Of a stretch of DNA of 64,000 nt, positions 28,127 through 36,918 are shown piece by piece; within the stretch, counting starts at the first letter, position 1; each line of letters starts with the position of its first letter. The stretch covers positions 1 to 64,000 of the forward strand of contig DATMYF010000081.1 in the NCBI GenBank assembly GCA_035561075.1, in the 5' to 3' direction. Both the position numbers and the translations under genes were made by a program. The stretch is from JAMCRM01 sp035561075. GTDB lineage: Bacteria; Acidobacteriota; Terriglobia; Bryobacterales; Bryobacteraceae. The notes beneath the pieces were generated by a model. It was not told the DNA's origin, did not search any database, and was given only the letters and a program-made list of their open reading frames with translations.

Positions 28127-30104
28127 CGGCATTCGCATAGGCGTTTACACATGCCACTGCGGCACCAACATCGCCGGCATCGTGGACGTCAGGAACGTGG
28201 CGGAGTACGCCGCCGGACTGCCCGGCGTGGCGGTCTCACGCGAGTACAAGTACATGTGTTCGGATCCCGGCCAGGAACTGATCCAGCAGGACATCCGAGA
28301 GTACGCGCTGAACCGCGTCGTGGTGGCCTCGTGCTCGCCGCACCTGCACGAGCAGACATTCCGCACTGCCGTCGCGGGCGGGGGGCTCAATCCCTTCTGG
28401 TTCCATATGGTGAACATTCGGGAACACGCCAGTTGGGTGCACCTCGACAAAGCCGCTGCCACCGCGAAGGCACGCGACCTGGTGCGTGCAGCGGTGCGCC
28501 GCGTGGCGCTGCACCGCTCCCTCGAAAAGGGGCGCGTGAAGATTCATCCGGACGTGCTCATCGTGGGGGGCGGCATAGCAGGCATCCACGCGGCCCTCAC
28601 CCTGGCAAACGCGGGAAAGCACGTGTACCTGGTGGAGCGCGAACCCTCCATCGGCGGCCATATGGCCAAATTCGACAAGACCTTCCCTACGCTCGACTGC
28701 GCCGCCTGCATCCTGACGCCCAAGATGTCCGCGGTGCGAGCGCATCGTAACATCACGCTGTGGAGTTACTCGGAAGTGACAACCGTAGAGGGGTATGTCG
28801 GTAACTACCAGGTAACCGTACGGCGCAGGCCGCGCTATATCGACGAGAGCCTGTGTTCGGGGTGTCTGGAATGCGTGGAGGCCTGCGTCTTCAAGCAGGC
28901 TAAGGTCACCGACGAATTCAATATGGGGTTGAGTAAGCGCAAGCCCATCTACATCCCTTTCCCGCAGGCGGTGCCGCAAGTGCCCGTGGTGGACCCGGAG
29001 ACATGCATCCAGTTCAAGTCCGGCAAATGCAAGAAGACCTGCATGGACGCGTGCGGCGAGCGCCACGCGATCGACCTGGAGATGAAAGAGGCCACCGAGC
29101 GCATTGAGGTCGGCTCGATTATCCTGTCCACCGGCTTCCAGGCGTTCGACGCGCGCCGCACCCCGGAGTACGGCTACGGCACGTACCCGAACGTATACAC
29201 GGCGCTGGAAGTCGAGCGGTTGGTGAATGCGTCCGGCCCTACCGGCGGAGAAGTGGTGCTGCGCGACGGCCGCCATCCCCGGACGGTGGGGATTATCCAC
29301 TGTGTGGGTTCGCGCGACGAAAAGACCAACCGCTGGTGCTCGCGGGTCTGCTGCATGTATTCGTTGAAACTCGCGCACCTCATCAAAGAGCACACCGAGG
29401 CGGAAATCTTCAACTTCTATATCGACATGCGCACGCCCGGCAAGGGCTTCGAGGAGTTCTACCAGAAGCTCAGGGAGGAGGGCGTGCACTTCATCCGGGG
29501 GCGCGTGGCGGAGGTTACCGATTGGGCGCTCGATCCGTCCGAGGAGGGTAGCCTGGTGATCCGCGTTGAGGACACCCTGGCCGCTTTTGTGCGCCGCATT
29601 CCGGTAGACATGGTGGTGCTTGCCACGGGCCTGGAGCCGCGATCCGACGCACAGGAGGTACGGCGCCGCTTCAACGTCTCCTGTTCGACGGAGGGTTTTT
29701 TCCTGGAGCGGCACCCCAAACTGGCGCCCGTGAGCACATTTACGGAAGGCATTTTCCTAGCCGGCGCCTGCCAGGCCCCCAAGGATATTCCGGACACCGT
29801 GGCGCAGGCGGGCGCGGCGGCGGCCGAAGCGCTTGCCCTCATCGATGCCGGCTTCATCGAAACGGAGCCGAACACAGCGTATGTGAACGAGGAGTCGTGT
29901 TCGGGCTGCGGCACCTGCGCGCCCCTATGCCCTTACGGCGCCATCACGTACTCGGAAGAAGTCCGCAAGGCCGCCATCAATCAGGCCAAGTGCAAGGGCT
30001 GCGGTACGTGCGTGGCTGCGTGCCCGTCCGGCTCCATCGCCCAGAACCTGTTCGAGGACGACGAGATCTTCGCGGAAATCGAGGGAATCCTGTCTTATGC
30101 CTGA
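28119..30104 (+). CDS. hdrA: Heterodisulfide reductase subunit A, FAD/Fe-S flavoprotein
   Basis: 661 residues, full-length HdrA. N-terminal domain with Cys in YTCHCGTN (12, 14), YMCSDPGQE and ASCSPHLHEQTFR; FAD motif VGGGIAGIHAAL (149-160) with VEREPSIGGHMAKFDKTFP and LDCAACILTPKMS; inserted ferredoxin motif CSGCLECVEAC near 246-256; CVGSRDEK and CSRVCCMYSLK; GIFLAGACQAPKDIPD; and a C-terminal pair of [4Fe-4S] motifs (CSGCGTCAPLCP, CKGCGTCVAACP) at about 594-640. In methanogens its FAD bifurcates electrons from hydrogen to ferredoxin and heterodisulfide. ATG 28119 gives the canonical start. It overlaps mvhD by 8 bases. Confidence 0.94.
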   Translation: MDNGIRIGVYTCHCGTNIAGIVDVRNVAEYAAGLPGVAVSREYKYMCSDPGQELIQQDIREYALNRVVVASCSPHLHEQTFRTAVAGGGLNPFWFHMVNIREHASWVHLDKAAATAKARDLVRAAVRRVALHRSLEKGRVKIHPDVLIVGGGIAGIHAALTLANAGKHVYLVEREPSIGGHMAKFDKTFPTLDCAACILTPKMSAVRAHRNITLWSYSEVTTVEGYVGNYQVTVRRRPRYIDESLCSGCLECVEACVFKQAKVTDEFNMGLSKRKPIYIPFPQAVPQVPVVDPETCIQFKSGKCKKTCMDACGERHAIDLEMKEATERIEVGSIILSTGFQAFDARRTPEYGYGTYPNVYTALEVERLVNASGPTGGEVVLRDGRHPRTVGIIHCVGSRDEKTNRWCSRVCCMYSLKLAHLIKEHTEAEIFNFYIDMRTPGKGFEEFYQKLREEGVHFIRGRVAEVTDWALDPSEEGSLVIRVEDTLAAFVRRIPVDMVVLATGLEPRSDAQEVRRRFNVSCSTEGFFLERHPKLAPVSTFTEGIFLAGACQAPKDIPDTVAQAGAAAAEALALIDAGFIETEPNTAYVNEESCSGCGTCAPLCPYGAITYSEEVRKAAINQAKCKGCGTCVAACPSGSIAQNLFEDDEIFAEIEGILSYA

Positions 30105-30525
30105 AGCGTTCGAACCGAGAATCGTGGCCATCTTCTGTAACTGGTGTACTTATCTGGCGGCCGACCTGGCGGGCACTTCGCGGCTGAAGTACGCGCCCAA
30201 TATCCGGGTGGTGCGGGTGATGTGTTCAGGCCGGGTGGACCCGCAATTCGTGCTGGACGCCTTCGCCAGCGGCGCAGACGGCGTGCTGCTGGGTGGCTGT
30301 CACCCCGGCGACTGCCATTATCAGGAAGGAAACTACAAGGCCCTGCGGCGATATCACCTGCTGCGCCATATGTTGGAACAGATGGGCATCGAGCCCGAAC
30401 GTTTCCGGCTGGAGTGGATTTCGGCCTCGGAAGGGGAACGGCTGCGCGTCACCGTGGACGACATGGTAGCCAGGATCCGGGCCCTCGGCCCGCTGCGTCT
30501 GCCGGAGGAGGTGCCGGCTTCATGA
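30097..30525 (+). CDS. mvhD: MvhD-type hydrogenase iron-sulfur subunit
   Basis: 142 residues, the usual length. Contains a [2Fe-2S]-type set: FCNWCTYLAADLAGTSR (Cys14, Cys17), MCSGR near 43 and GGCHPGDCHY near 92-99. MvhD links the [NiFe] hydrogenase to HdrA and carries electrons between them; its presence is the best single sign that hydrogenase and Hdr form one complex. Overlaps hdrA by 8 bases and shares ATGA with the small hydrogenase subunit gene. Confidence 0.94.
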   Translation: MPEAFEPRIVAIFCNWCTYLAADLAGTSRLKYAPNIRVVRVMCSGRVDPQFVLDAFASGADGVLLGGCHPGDCHYQEGNYKALRRYHLLRHMLEQMGIEPERFRLEWISASEGERLRVTVDDMVARIRALGPLRLPEEVPAS

Positions 30526-31460
30526 GCAAACCGAAAGTGGCGTTCTACTGGTGCGCTTCCTGCGGAGGCTGCGAGGAAGCCGTGCTCGACCTGGCCGAGG
30601 CCGTGCTCGATGTGGTGAACGCGGTCGACATCGTCTTCTGGCCGGTCGCCATGGATTTCAAGGAGAGCGACGTCGAGGCCATGCCCGACGGCTCGATCGC
30701 CATCAGCTTCATCAACGGCGCGGTGCGTAACAGCGACCAGCGCCGCATGGCCCTGCTGCTGCGGCGCAAGTCCCAGATCGTCGTGGCATTCGGAGCCTGC
30801 GCGCAACTGGGCGGCATCCCCGGGCTCGCCAATCTCTGCGGCCGCAAGAGCCTGCTGGATGCCGCCTACGGTGACACGCCGCCCCGCCCCGAGTCTCACG
30901 TGAACGGCCATGAACTCGAAATCGCGGAGTTGGATGCCATGGTGCAAGCCCTGGACCGCGTCATCCCGGTGGATTATATCGTGCCCGGCTGCCCCCCCAT
31001 GCCGAAAATCGTTCAGCAGGCGCTCGGTGCGCTCCTTTCGGCCACTCCGCCGCCCAGGGGGACGGTGCTCGCGCCCGACAAGGCGCTCTGCGAGGAGTGT
31101 CCCCGCCGCGAGACCAAGCCGGAGCGGCTCACCCTGAAGGAGTTCAAGCGCGTTCACGAAGTCACCGCGGATCCGGCGAAGTGCCTGCTCGCCCAGGGCC
31201 TGCTGTGCCTCGGGCCGGCCACCCGCGCGGGCTGCGAGGGCGCCTGCATCGCGGGTAACATGCCCTGCACCGGCTGTTCGGGACCCACCAGCCGGGTGCG
31301 CGATTTCGGCGGCAAGGCCATCTCGGCCATCGCTTCCCTGGTGGATAGCAACGACGCCCAGGAGATCGAGCGGATTCTGGCGCACATCGCCGATCCGGTC
31401 GGAACGTTCTACCGCTATAGCCTGCCCGCCTCCTTCATGGCGCGCAGTTACAGAAAGTGA
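30522..31460 (+). CDS. mvhG: [NiFe]-hydrogenase small subunit (MvhG type)
   Basis: 312 residues, no Tat signal, so cytoplasmic as in group 3 hydrogenases. Proximal-cluster motif CASCGGCE (Cys11, 14, 17) and FGACAQLGGIPGLANL, then DYIVPGCPPMPKIV. The C-terminal part binds further clusters (CEECPRRE, CLLAQGLLCLGPATRAGCEGAC, MPCTGCSGP). ATG 30522 overlaps the mvhD stop (ATGA); longer starts are out of family length. The next gene begins 10 bases after its stop. Confidence 0.93.
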   Translation: MSKPKVAFYWCASCGGCEEAVLDLAEAVLDVVNAVDIVFWPVAMDFKESDVEAMPDGSIAISFINGAVRNSDQRRMALLLRRKSQIVVAFGACAQLGGIPGLANLCGRKSLLDAAYGDTPPRPESHVNGHELEIAELDAMVQALDRVIPVDYIVPGCPPMPKIVQQALGALLSATPPPRGTVLAPDKALCEECPRRETKPERLTLKEFKRVHEVTADPAKCLLAQGLLCLGPATRAGCEGACIAGNMPCTGCSGPTSRVRDFGGKAISAIASLVDSNDAQEIERILAHIADPVGTFYRYSLPASFMARSYRK

Positions 31461-31470
31461 TCGCCACGTT

Positions 31471-32970
31471 ATGGCTACTGAAGAAACCGGCCGGCGCATC
31501 CGCATCGAACCCCTCACGCGGCTGGAGGGACACGGCAAGATCGAAATCTTCCTGGACGGCGAAGGCGCCGTCGAGCGGGCCTATTTCCAGGTGCCCGAAC
31601 TGCGCGGCTTCGAGAAGTTCGCACAGGGACGGCAGGCGGAAGATATGCCCCAGATTACCTCGCGGATCTGCGGGGTTTGCCCCACCGCACATCACATGGC
31701 GTCCACGAAGGCGCTCGACGCGGTGTTCCGGGTAACGCCCACCCCCACCGCTCGTAAGATCCGGGAAATGGTCTACTCCGCGTTCATGACGGAGGACCAC
31801 GCCCTGCATTTCTACTTCCTGGGCGGGCCGGATTTCATTGTCGGACCCACCGCGCCGCCGGCCGAGCGCAATGTCCTCGGGGTGATCGCGCGGGTAGGCA
31901 TTGAGGTAGGGCAGAAGGTCATCGCCATGCGCCGCAAGCTCCGGGAGGTGGTGGCGCTGGCGGCGGGCAAGCCCATCCATCCGGTCTTCGGCCTCCCTGG
32001 AGGCGTGGCCAGGGCGCTCCAGCCGGACGATATCGCGCGTTTCCGAACCGTAGCCGGGGAGGCCGTCGATTTCGCCCAGTTCACCCTCGACTTGTTCGAG
32101 AAAGCCGTGCTTGGCCGCTCCGATTATGTGGAGATGATCCGCTGCGACGGCTTCACCCACCGTACTTACTACATGGGCATGGTCGACGAGCGGAACCGGC
32201 TTAACTTCTATGATGGCTCGATCCGGGTTGTAGGGCCCGATGGCGCCGAGTTCGCGCGTTTCCGGCCGGACCAGTACGCCGACTATATCGGCGAGTGCGC
32301 CGAGTCCTGGAGCTACATGAAGTTCTGCTACTTGAAAACGCCCGGCTGGAAAGGTCTCCAGGATGGCCCGGCGAGCGGCGTCTACTGCGTCGCTCCACTG
32401 GCGCGGCTGAACACGGCCGATGCTATGCCCACTCCGCTCGCCCAGGCGGCTTACCAGAAGTACTGTGAAGCGCTCGGCAAGCCCGTCCATCATACCTTGG
32501 CAAACCATTGGGCACGGCTGGTGGAATTGCTCTACGCCGCCGAGCGCATGCGTGAGCTCGCAGAAGATCCTGAAACCGCCGGCTCCGATGTGCGTGCGAT
32601 ACCCTCCGAGACACCCGGCGAGGGTATCGGAGTGGTGGAGGCGCCCCGCGGCACCCTCATCCACCATTACATCGCCGACGCGCAGGGACTCATACGAAAG
32701 GCCAACCTGATCGTCGCTACGCAAAACAACGCCGCACGCATCGCAATGAGCGTGGAAAAGGCCGCCAAGTCGCTGATTTCCGGCGCCACTGTAAACGAGG
32801 GCCTGTTGAACATGGTCGAGATGGCCTTCCGCGCCTACGACCCCTGCCTGGGTTGCGCTACGCATTCGCTGCCGGGCAGTATGCCGCTGATCGTCGAGGT
32901 GCGCAGCCGGTCCGGCGACCGGGTAGCCACGCTCAGGCGCGACTCCGATGGCCGCCTTTACCGCACGTGA
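31471..32970 (+). CDS. mvhA: [NiFe]-hydrogenase large subunit (MvhA type, group 3c-like)
   Basis: 499 residues. Both nickel-binding motifs are intact: RICGVCPTAHH (Cys67, Cys70) and DPCLGCATH (Cys459, Cys462, His465). The N-terminal RIEPLTRLEGHGKIEIF is characteristic of group 3 enzymes. A tail of about 33 residues follows His465; in this class the protease usually removes such a tail after nickel insertion, but the cut site cannot be fixed here. All metal ligands being present argues for an active enzyme. The protease gene overlaps its last 23 bases. Confidence 0.95.
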   Translation: MATEETGRRIRIEPLTRLEGHGKIEIFLDGEGAVERAYFQVPELRGFEKFAQGRQAEDMPQITSRICGVCPTAHHMASTKALDAVFRVTPTPTARKIREMVYSAFMTEDHALHFYFLGGPDFIVGPTAPPAERNVLGVIARVGIEVGQKVIAMRRKLREVVALAAGKPIHPVFGLPGGVARALQPDDIARFRTVAGEAVDFAQFTLDLFEKAVLGRSDYVEMIRCDGFTHRTYYMGMVDERNRLNFYDGSIRVVGPDGAEFARFRPDQYADYIGECAESWSYMKFCYLKTPGWKGLQDGPASGVYCVAPLARLNTADAMPTPLAQAAYQKYCEALGKPVHHTLANHWARLVELLYAAERMRELAEDPETAGSDVRAIPSETPGEGIGVVEAPRGTLIHHYIADAQGLIRKANLIVATQNNAARIAMSVEKAAKSLISGATVNEGLLNMVEMAFRAYDPCLGCATHSLPGSMPLIVEVRSRSGDRVATLRRDSDGRLYRT

Positions 32971-33469
32971 GCCGGCGCCGTTGCGCCTGCTGGCGCTAGG
33001 CAATGAGATTCTCGGCGACGATGCCTTCGCCATTCTGGTGGCCCGGCGCGTCGCCGAACTCGTGCCGGACCGCATCGACGTGGTGTGTTCTTCGGCCGCC
33101 GGCTTCCACCTGTTGGATGACGTAATCGGCGCCGCACGCCTCCTGGTAGTAGATATTGTGCAGACCGGCCGCGCGCCGGCGGGGACTGTCTACGTGGTTC
33201 GGGAGCACGATGTGCACGTGGTATCGGGAAGCTCCCCCCACTATACCGGCCTCTTCGAGATGTTGGCCGTGGCGCGCCAGTTATGCCTGGAAGCCCCGCT
33301 TGAAGTACTAATTTTGGCGGTGGAAGCAGCGGATTGCCTCACCGTCGGTGGAGGCATGCACGAAGCCGTAAGAGCGGCCATCCCTCAGGTGGCAGACCTG
33401 ATTGCCACCGCGACCGAGAGCGCCGACCCGCTTGCAGCTATCGAAATGCAGCTCAAGAATGTGGATTGA
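32948..33469 (+). CDS. Hydrogenase maturation protease
   Basis: 173 residues of the HycI/HoxW/FrcD endopeptidase family, which cuts the large-subunit C-terminus after nickel insertion. Seen: LLALGNEILGDDAFAILVARRV with the Glu and Asp that probe nickel, DIVQTGRAPAGTVYVV and a C-terminal helix. Overlap with mvhA shows it belongs to the operon. The general hyp genes for Fe-CN-CO assembly are not in this window. ATG 32948 chosen; ends 11 bases before the convergent GGDEF gene. Confidence 0.9.
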   Translation: MAAFTAREPAPLRLLALGNEILGDDAFAILVARRVAELVPDRIDVVCSSAAGFHLLDDVIGAARLLVVDIVQTGRAPAGTVYVVREHDVHVVSGSSPHYTGLFEMLAVARQLCLEAPLEVLILAVEAADCLTVGGGMHEAVRAAIPQVADLIATATESADPLAAIEMQLKNVD

Positions 33470-33480
33470 AGAGACGGCTG

Positions 33481-34419
33481 TTACAGGGTTGAGCAGCCTA
33501 CCGCCGCTTCCATCCACGCAATCTCCACCCGGTTGCGGCCGTGATCTTTGGCCAGGTACAGTGCTTGGTCGGCACTACGTAACAGTGCCTCGGCCTGGTC
33601 TGTCTGCGGCGCGTCCGTCCAGGAGACGCCCAGGCTGCAAGTCACCGCCAGCGAGCCTCCCGGCAGTTCGAAGGACTGCCCCCGGAACGATTCCCGCAGC
33701 CGTTCCGCCTGCGCCACTGCCCCGGCGCCTTCGCAACCCGGCAGCACGGCCAGGAATTCCTCGCCCCCGTAGCGCCCCAGGGAGTCGTACCGTCGCAGCC
33801 CGCTCTGCATGCGCCGCGCGGCCTGCTGCAATACGGCATCTCCCGCCAGGTGTCCGTGGGTGTCGTTGACCTGCTTGAAATGGTCGAGGTCCGCCATCAG
33901 CACCGCTACCGGTGTGGACTCGCGGTTCCCGCGCACCAGTTCCTTCTTCAGGACCTCGAGAATCGCGGTGCGATTCCACAGGCCAGTCAGACCGTCGTGG
34001 GTCGCTTGGCGGCGCAAAGCCTCGCGCGCCCGCACCAGTTCCTCCTGCAAGTCGAGGATCCGCCGCCCCGCCCGCAGCCGCACCCGGAGTTCGTGGGCGT
34101 TGAACGGCTTTGTTACATAGTCGTCCGCGCCGGCCTCCATACCTTCCACCAGATCGCTGCGCTCCGTCCTCGCGGTTAGCAACAGGATGTACGTGTAGGG
34201 TTCCCGGCCGAGTGCGCGCGCCTTCCGGCACACCTCCACACCGTCCAGGCCCGGCATCATCCAGTCTAGAATTGCGAGGCGCGGACCGTTTTCGTTCCGC
34301 AGCAGATGCCACGCCTCTTCGCCATCCGAAGCCGGCACTACGTCATAGCCCCACTTCGACAGCATGTGGTGCAGCATTCTCTGAAAAATGGGGCTGTCCT
34401 CCGCTACCAGAACCTGCAT
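33481..34419 (-). CDS. REC-GGDEF response regulator, diguanylate cyclase
   Basis: 312 residues. Receiver domain 1-120 with the acidic pocket in VLVAEDSP, the phospho-acceptor Asp in LAILDWMMPG, the Thr in LLTART and the Lys in VTKPF. A linker helix leads to a GGDEF domain with active-site GGEEF in GRYGGEEFLAVLPG and RRYD five residues ahead, fitting the inhibitory I-site RxxD. Predicted to make cyclic di-GMP on phosphorylation. ATG 34419 gives a canonical receiver start; ATG 34449 is an alternative. No sensor kinase is adjacent. Confidence 0.88.
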   Translation of the reverse strand: MQVLVAEDSPIFQRMLHHMLSKWGYDVVPASDGEEAWHLLRNENGPRLAILDWMMPGLDGVEVCRKARALGREPYTYILLLTARTERSDLVEGMEAGADDYVTKPFNAHELRVRLRAGRRILDLQEELVRAREALRRQATHDGLTGLWNRTAILEVLKKELVRGNRESTPVAVLMADLDHFKQVNDTHGHLAGDAVLQQAARRMQSGLRRYDSLGRYGGEEFLAVLPGCEGAGAVAQAERLRESFRGQSFELPGGSLAVTCSLGVSWTDAPQTDQAEALLRSADQALYLAKDHGRNRVEIAWMEAAVGCSTL

Positions 34420-34600
34420 AGGCGCGGCGACTACCTTGGAGCCGCCCATCTGCCCGTCAACGCAGTTTTCCACTACTAGCTCCCGCAAATCCGTATCGGC
34501 AAAATTGGCCGGAGTCTGATGACCGGCTTGTGCCTTTACGTCCGTATAACGCCTCTTATCGGCGGAAAGTGGATGAAAGCTTAGACGGGGCGCAAAATTT

Positions 34601-34624
34601 GGAACTTTCGCGGCCCCGCGCGAC
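34601..34624 (+). promoter_or_regulatory. Candidate ECF-type autoregulated promoter
   Basis: GGAACTT at 34601-34607 fits the GGAAC -35 element of many ECF sigma factors; a GCGAC/CGACAAT element 16 bases later (about 34619-34626) could be the -10. It sits 42 bases upstream of the sigma factor ATG. Confidence 0.4.
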
Positions 34625-34642
34625 AATTCCCCATGTAAGCGG

Positions 34643-35212
34643 ATGACGGAACCCCAACCGAGCGACGACGACCTGCTGTGGCGCATGGCCGCCGGCGACG
34701 ATGGGGCCTTCACTACCCTCTACCGAAGGCGACAGGGCGCCGTTTACCGCTTCGCGCTGCACATGAGCGGATCGCCTGTGATCGCCGAAGACGTTACACA
34801 GGAGGTTTTCCTGGAATTAGTCCGTCACCCGGGCGGGTATCGGGCCGCGCGCGGGTCGCTGCCGTCCTATTTGTACGGGATCGCGCGAAACCTCGTTCTG
34901 CGAGCGCTGGCACTTGTCCGTTACACGGTTCCGGTCTCGGGGGAGGAGCGCCAGTCCGAAGGCGGTCCGCTCGACGACCTTACCCGGCGGGAGATGGTCG
35001 AGGAGGTCCGGCAGGCGGTCCTTAACCTGCCGCCGCGCTACCGTGAGGTGGTGGTGCTGTGCGATTTGGAAGAGATGGATTACGCCGGGGCGGCTGCGGT
35101 ACTGGGGTGCGCGGTGGGGACGGTGCGGTCGCGGTTGCACCGTGCGCGTGCCCTGCTGGCCGGAAAGCTTCGTCCCCGGCGAGGTGCCGAACATGAGTTG
35201 TCGGGAGTTTGA
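34643..35212 (+). CDS. ECF-family RNA polymerase sigma factor
   Basis: 189 residues. Region 2 (AVYRFALHMSGSPVIAEDVTQEVFLEL) near 35-65 and region 4 with a helix-turn-helix (LNLPPRYREVVVLCDLEEMDY... GCAVGTVRSRLHRAR) near 128-178. Regions 1 and 3 are absent, as in group 4 sigma factors. Its stop lies 20 bases inside the next gene, a zinc-binding anti-sigma-like protein, so the two form the usual sigma/anti-sigma pair. The trigger is not known. Confidence 0.9.
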   Translation: MTEPQPSDDDLLWRMAAGDDGAFTTLYRRRQGAVYRFALHMSGSPVIAEDVTQEVFLELVRHPGGYRAARGSLPSYLYGIARNLVLRALALVRYTVPVSGEERQSEGGPLDDLTRREMVEEVRQAVLNLPPRYREVVVLCDLEEMDYAGAAAVLGCAVGTVRSRLHRARALLAGKLRPRRGAEHELSGV

Positions 35213-35867
35213 GACTATTGTCACGGACCTGGGGCGTTCGCGGCCCCTCGACGCCGTCCTGCGCGCCGGGGCGGAGGCGCACGCCGCGGCCTGCTCGCGG
35301 TGCCGCGCCCGCCTCGAAGCGGAACGGCTCCTGAGCGGTGCTTTGGAAGCACTTGCCGCGGCCGGTCCCCGGCAGGCGCCGGACCGGGTGGAGCAGGCCC
35401 TGCGCGGTGTCTTCGTGGCTCGCAAACAGGCGCGACGTCGGGGGATGGCGGCTTGGGCGGTCGGCGCGGCAGCCGCCTCGGCCCTGATTGCGGCGTTGTG
35501 GATCGGGCGCCCCGCGCCTGAAAAGGCCAGCATTCCGCTTCCCGATCGTCCGATTGCTGCGCCGCCTCCCGAGGTCAAGGTGGCCGTGGCAAGCGCGCCC
35601 GCGGCCACCCGTTCGGTGCGGCCTCGCCGCCCGAGGATTGCACTGCTGCCGCGCGCGGTCGAGCGGGAAACGCAGTTCATTCCGCTGTCGTGGGTTGCGG
35701 AGCCGGCCGCCCCCGAAGACCTGTATATAGCCCGGATGCGGGTCTCCCGCGCCACCCTGGTGGCGGCCGGGCTGCCCATGAACATGGAACGCGCCGATGA
35801 GGCTGTCCAGGCAGAGGTGGTTTTCACCGTGGACGGTACCGCGCGGGCAATCCGAATCCTCAGATAA
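35193..35867 (+). CDS. Membrane-anchored anti-sigma factor-like protein with ZAS motif
   Basis: 224 residues. N-terminal HAAACSRC fits the H-x3-C-x2-C zinc-binding anti-sigma motif that binds ECF sigma region 2. One membrane segment at about 85-102 (MAAWAVGAAAASALIAALWIG), then a Pro-rich periplasmic part and a C-terminal domain (ATLVAAGLPMNMERADEAV, EVVFTVDGTARAIRI). It overlaps the sigma factor gene by 20 bases. Interpreted as the sensor that holds the sigma factor at the membrane. Confidence 0.8.
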   Translation: MSCREFETIVTDLGRSRPLDAVLRAGAEAHAAACSRCRARLEAERLLSGALEALAAAGPRQAPDRVEQALRGVFVARKQARRRGMAAWAVGAAAASALIAALWIGRPAPEKASIPLPDRPIAAPPPEVKVAVASAPAATRSVRPRRPRIALLPRAVERETQFIPLSWVAEPAAPEDLYIARMRVSRATLVAAGLPMNMERADEAVQAEVVFTVDGTARAIRILR

Positions 35868-35881
35868 AAGGAGCAATACCC

Positions 35882-36751
35882 ATGCGAAGTTACGGTTATC
35901 TCACGCTCGTCATGCTGGCCGGCGGTGGTACGCTGCCCGCCCAGGTCGAACAGCCCAACGTCGCGTTCGCGTTCGAAGAGCGCGGCGACGTTACCGTCTC
36001 CAGTGTGCCGGCCAGTCCTGGTGTTGCCGTGGCCGGCACCATCGGAGCTGCCGGCGCGGGTGTCTTCCGCGTTCAAATGTTAGATGCCGGGATGGCAGTC
36101 GAACCGGTTAAAGGCGCCCCTTACTCGGCCCAGGCGGTTACCGAAACCATCCAGGTGCTCGCCGACGGCAACCGCATCCAACGCAAGATTACTTCGTCCG
36201 TCTATCGCGATAGCGAAGGCCGCACGCGCCGCGAGCAGTCCATGGCCGGCTTCGGCCCTCTGGCTCCGCCGGATGGGGGGCCCGAAATGATCTTCATCGC
36301 GGACCCGGTCGCCGGCACCAGTTACATGCTCGACTCCCGCACCCGCACCGCCCACGCATCGGGAGCCCCGGCGGCAGCCATGACGATCCGCCATAAGATG
36401 AAGGAGGGCAATCAGATATTTGAGCGGCGCATCCAGATCGCCCCCGGCAGACCCGCCGAGCGGCCTGAGTTTAAGAGCGCTTCCCTAGGCACCCAGATGA
36501 TCGAGGGAGTTCTCGCCGAGGGCACCCGCACCGTAACGGTCATCCCGGCCGGCCAGATGGGCAACGAGCGGCCTATCGAGATCGTCTCGGAGCGCTGGTT
36601 CTCGCCCGAACTGAAGACTGTGGTGATGAGCAGAAACAACGACCCGCGCACCGGCGAAACCACTTACCGGCTGACCAACCTGAGCCGCAGCGAGCCGCCC
36701 CGCAGCCTCTTCGAGGTGCCGGCCGATTACACGATCCCCTCTAATAGATAG
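35882..36751 (+). CDS. Exported protein of unknown function, sigma-factor cluster
   Basis: 289 residues with a signal peptide (YLTLVMLAGGGTLPAQ). Not recognised beyond a family of acidobacterial exported proteins; segments such as VTETIQVLADGNRIQRK, VYRDSEGRTRRE and MIFIADPVAGTSYMLD suggest beta-rich repeated strands, and a conserved C-terminal SRNNDPRTGETTYRLTN. The LolA/VirK-like outline means an envelope or lipid-binding role is possible but unproven. It lies 14 bases after the anti-sigma gene with an AAAAGGAG ribosome binding site, and is probably the third gene of the unit and perhaps its main target. Confidence 0.72.
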   Translation: MRSYGYLTLVMLAGGGTLPAQVEQPNVAFAFEERGDVTVSSVPASPGVAVAGTIGAAGAGVFRVQMLDAGMAVEPVKGAPYSAQAVTETIQVLADGNRIQRKITSSVYRDSEGRTRREQSMAGFGPLAPPDGGPEMIFIADPVAGTSYMLDSRTRTAHASGAPAAAMTIRHKMKEGNQIFERRIQIAPGRPAERPEFKSASLGTQMIEGVLAEGTRTVTVIPAGQMGNERPIEIVSERWFSPELKTVVMSRNNDPRTGETTYRLTNLSRSEPPRSLFEVPADYTIPSNR

Positions 36752-36759
36752 CGCTCGGG

Positions 36760-36788
36760 CGGGGGCTTCGGCGCTATCCCGGCCCCCG
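36760..36788 (+). terminator. Possible terminator hairpin after the sigma-factor unit
   Basis: CGGGGGC (36760-36766) / GCCCCCG (36782-36788), 7-base stem and 15-base loop, 9 bases after the stop codon; no T-tract follows, so an intrinsic terminator is uncertain. Confidence 0.25.
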
Positions 36789-36918
36789 TACCGCGTGCAT
36801 CCGCCGTGCATCACAATCCGCACACGTCCGGATCGAAGACATTCCGACACTGCTCAATCATTCTGGCGAGCAGCATCTCTTGCCGGTCGGGCGCTGAGGC
36901 GAGCTCACTCCTGTGAAG

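Noticed and set aside
28236..29714. 492-codon open frame antisense to hdrA
   Set aside because: The plus strand carries the full set of HdrA motifs; the antisense frame is the usual by-product of high third-position G+C.
31435..33075. 546-codon open frame antisense to mvhA and the protease
   Set aside because: Same reason: both nickel motifs and the protease motif are on the plus strand, the antisense product has no domain.
36811..36876. 21-codon minus-strand frame following the ABC permease stop in the same frame
   Set aside because: Too short, no ribosome binding site; reads MLLARMIEQCRNVFDPDVCG but matches nothing I know.
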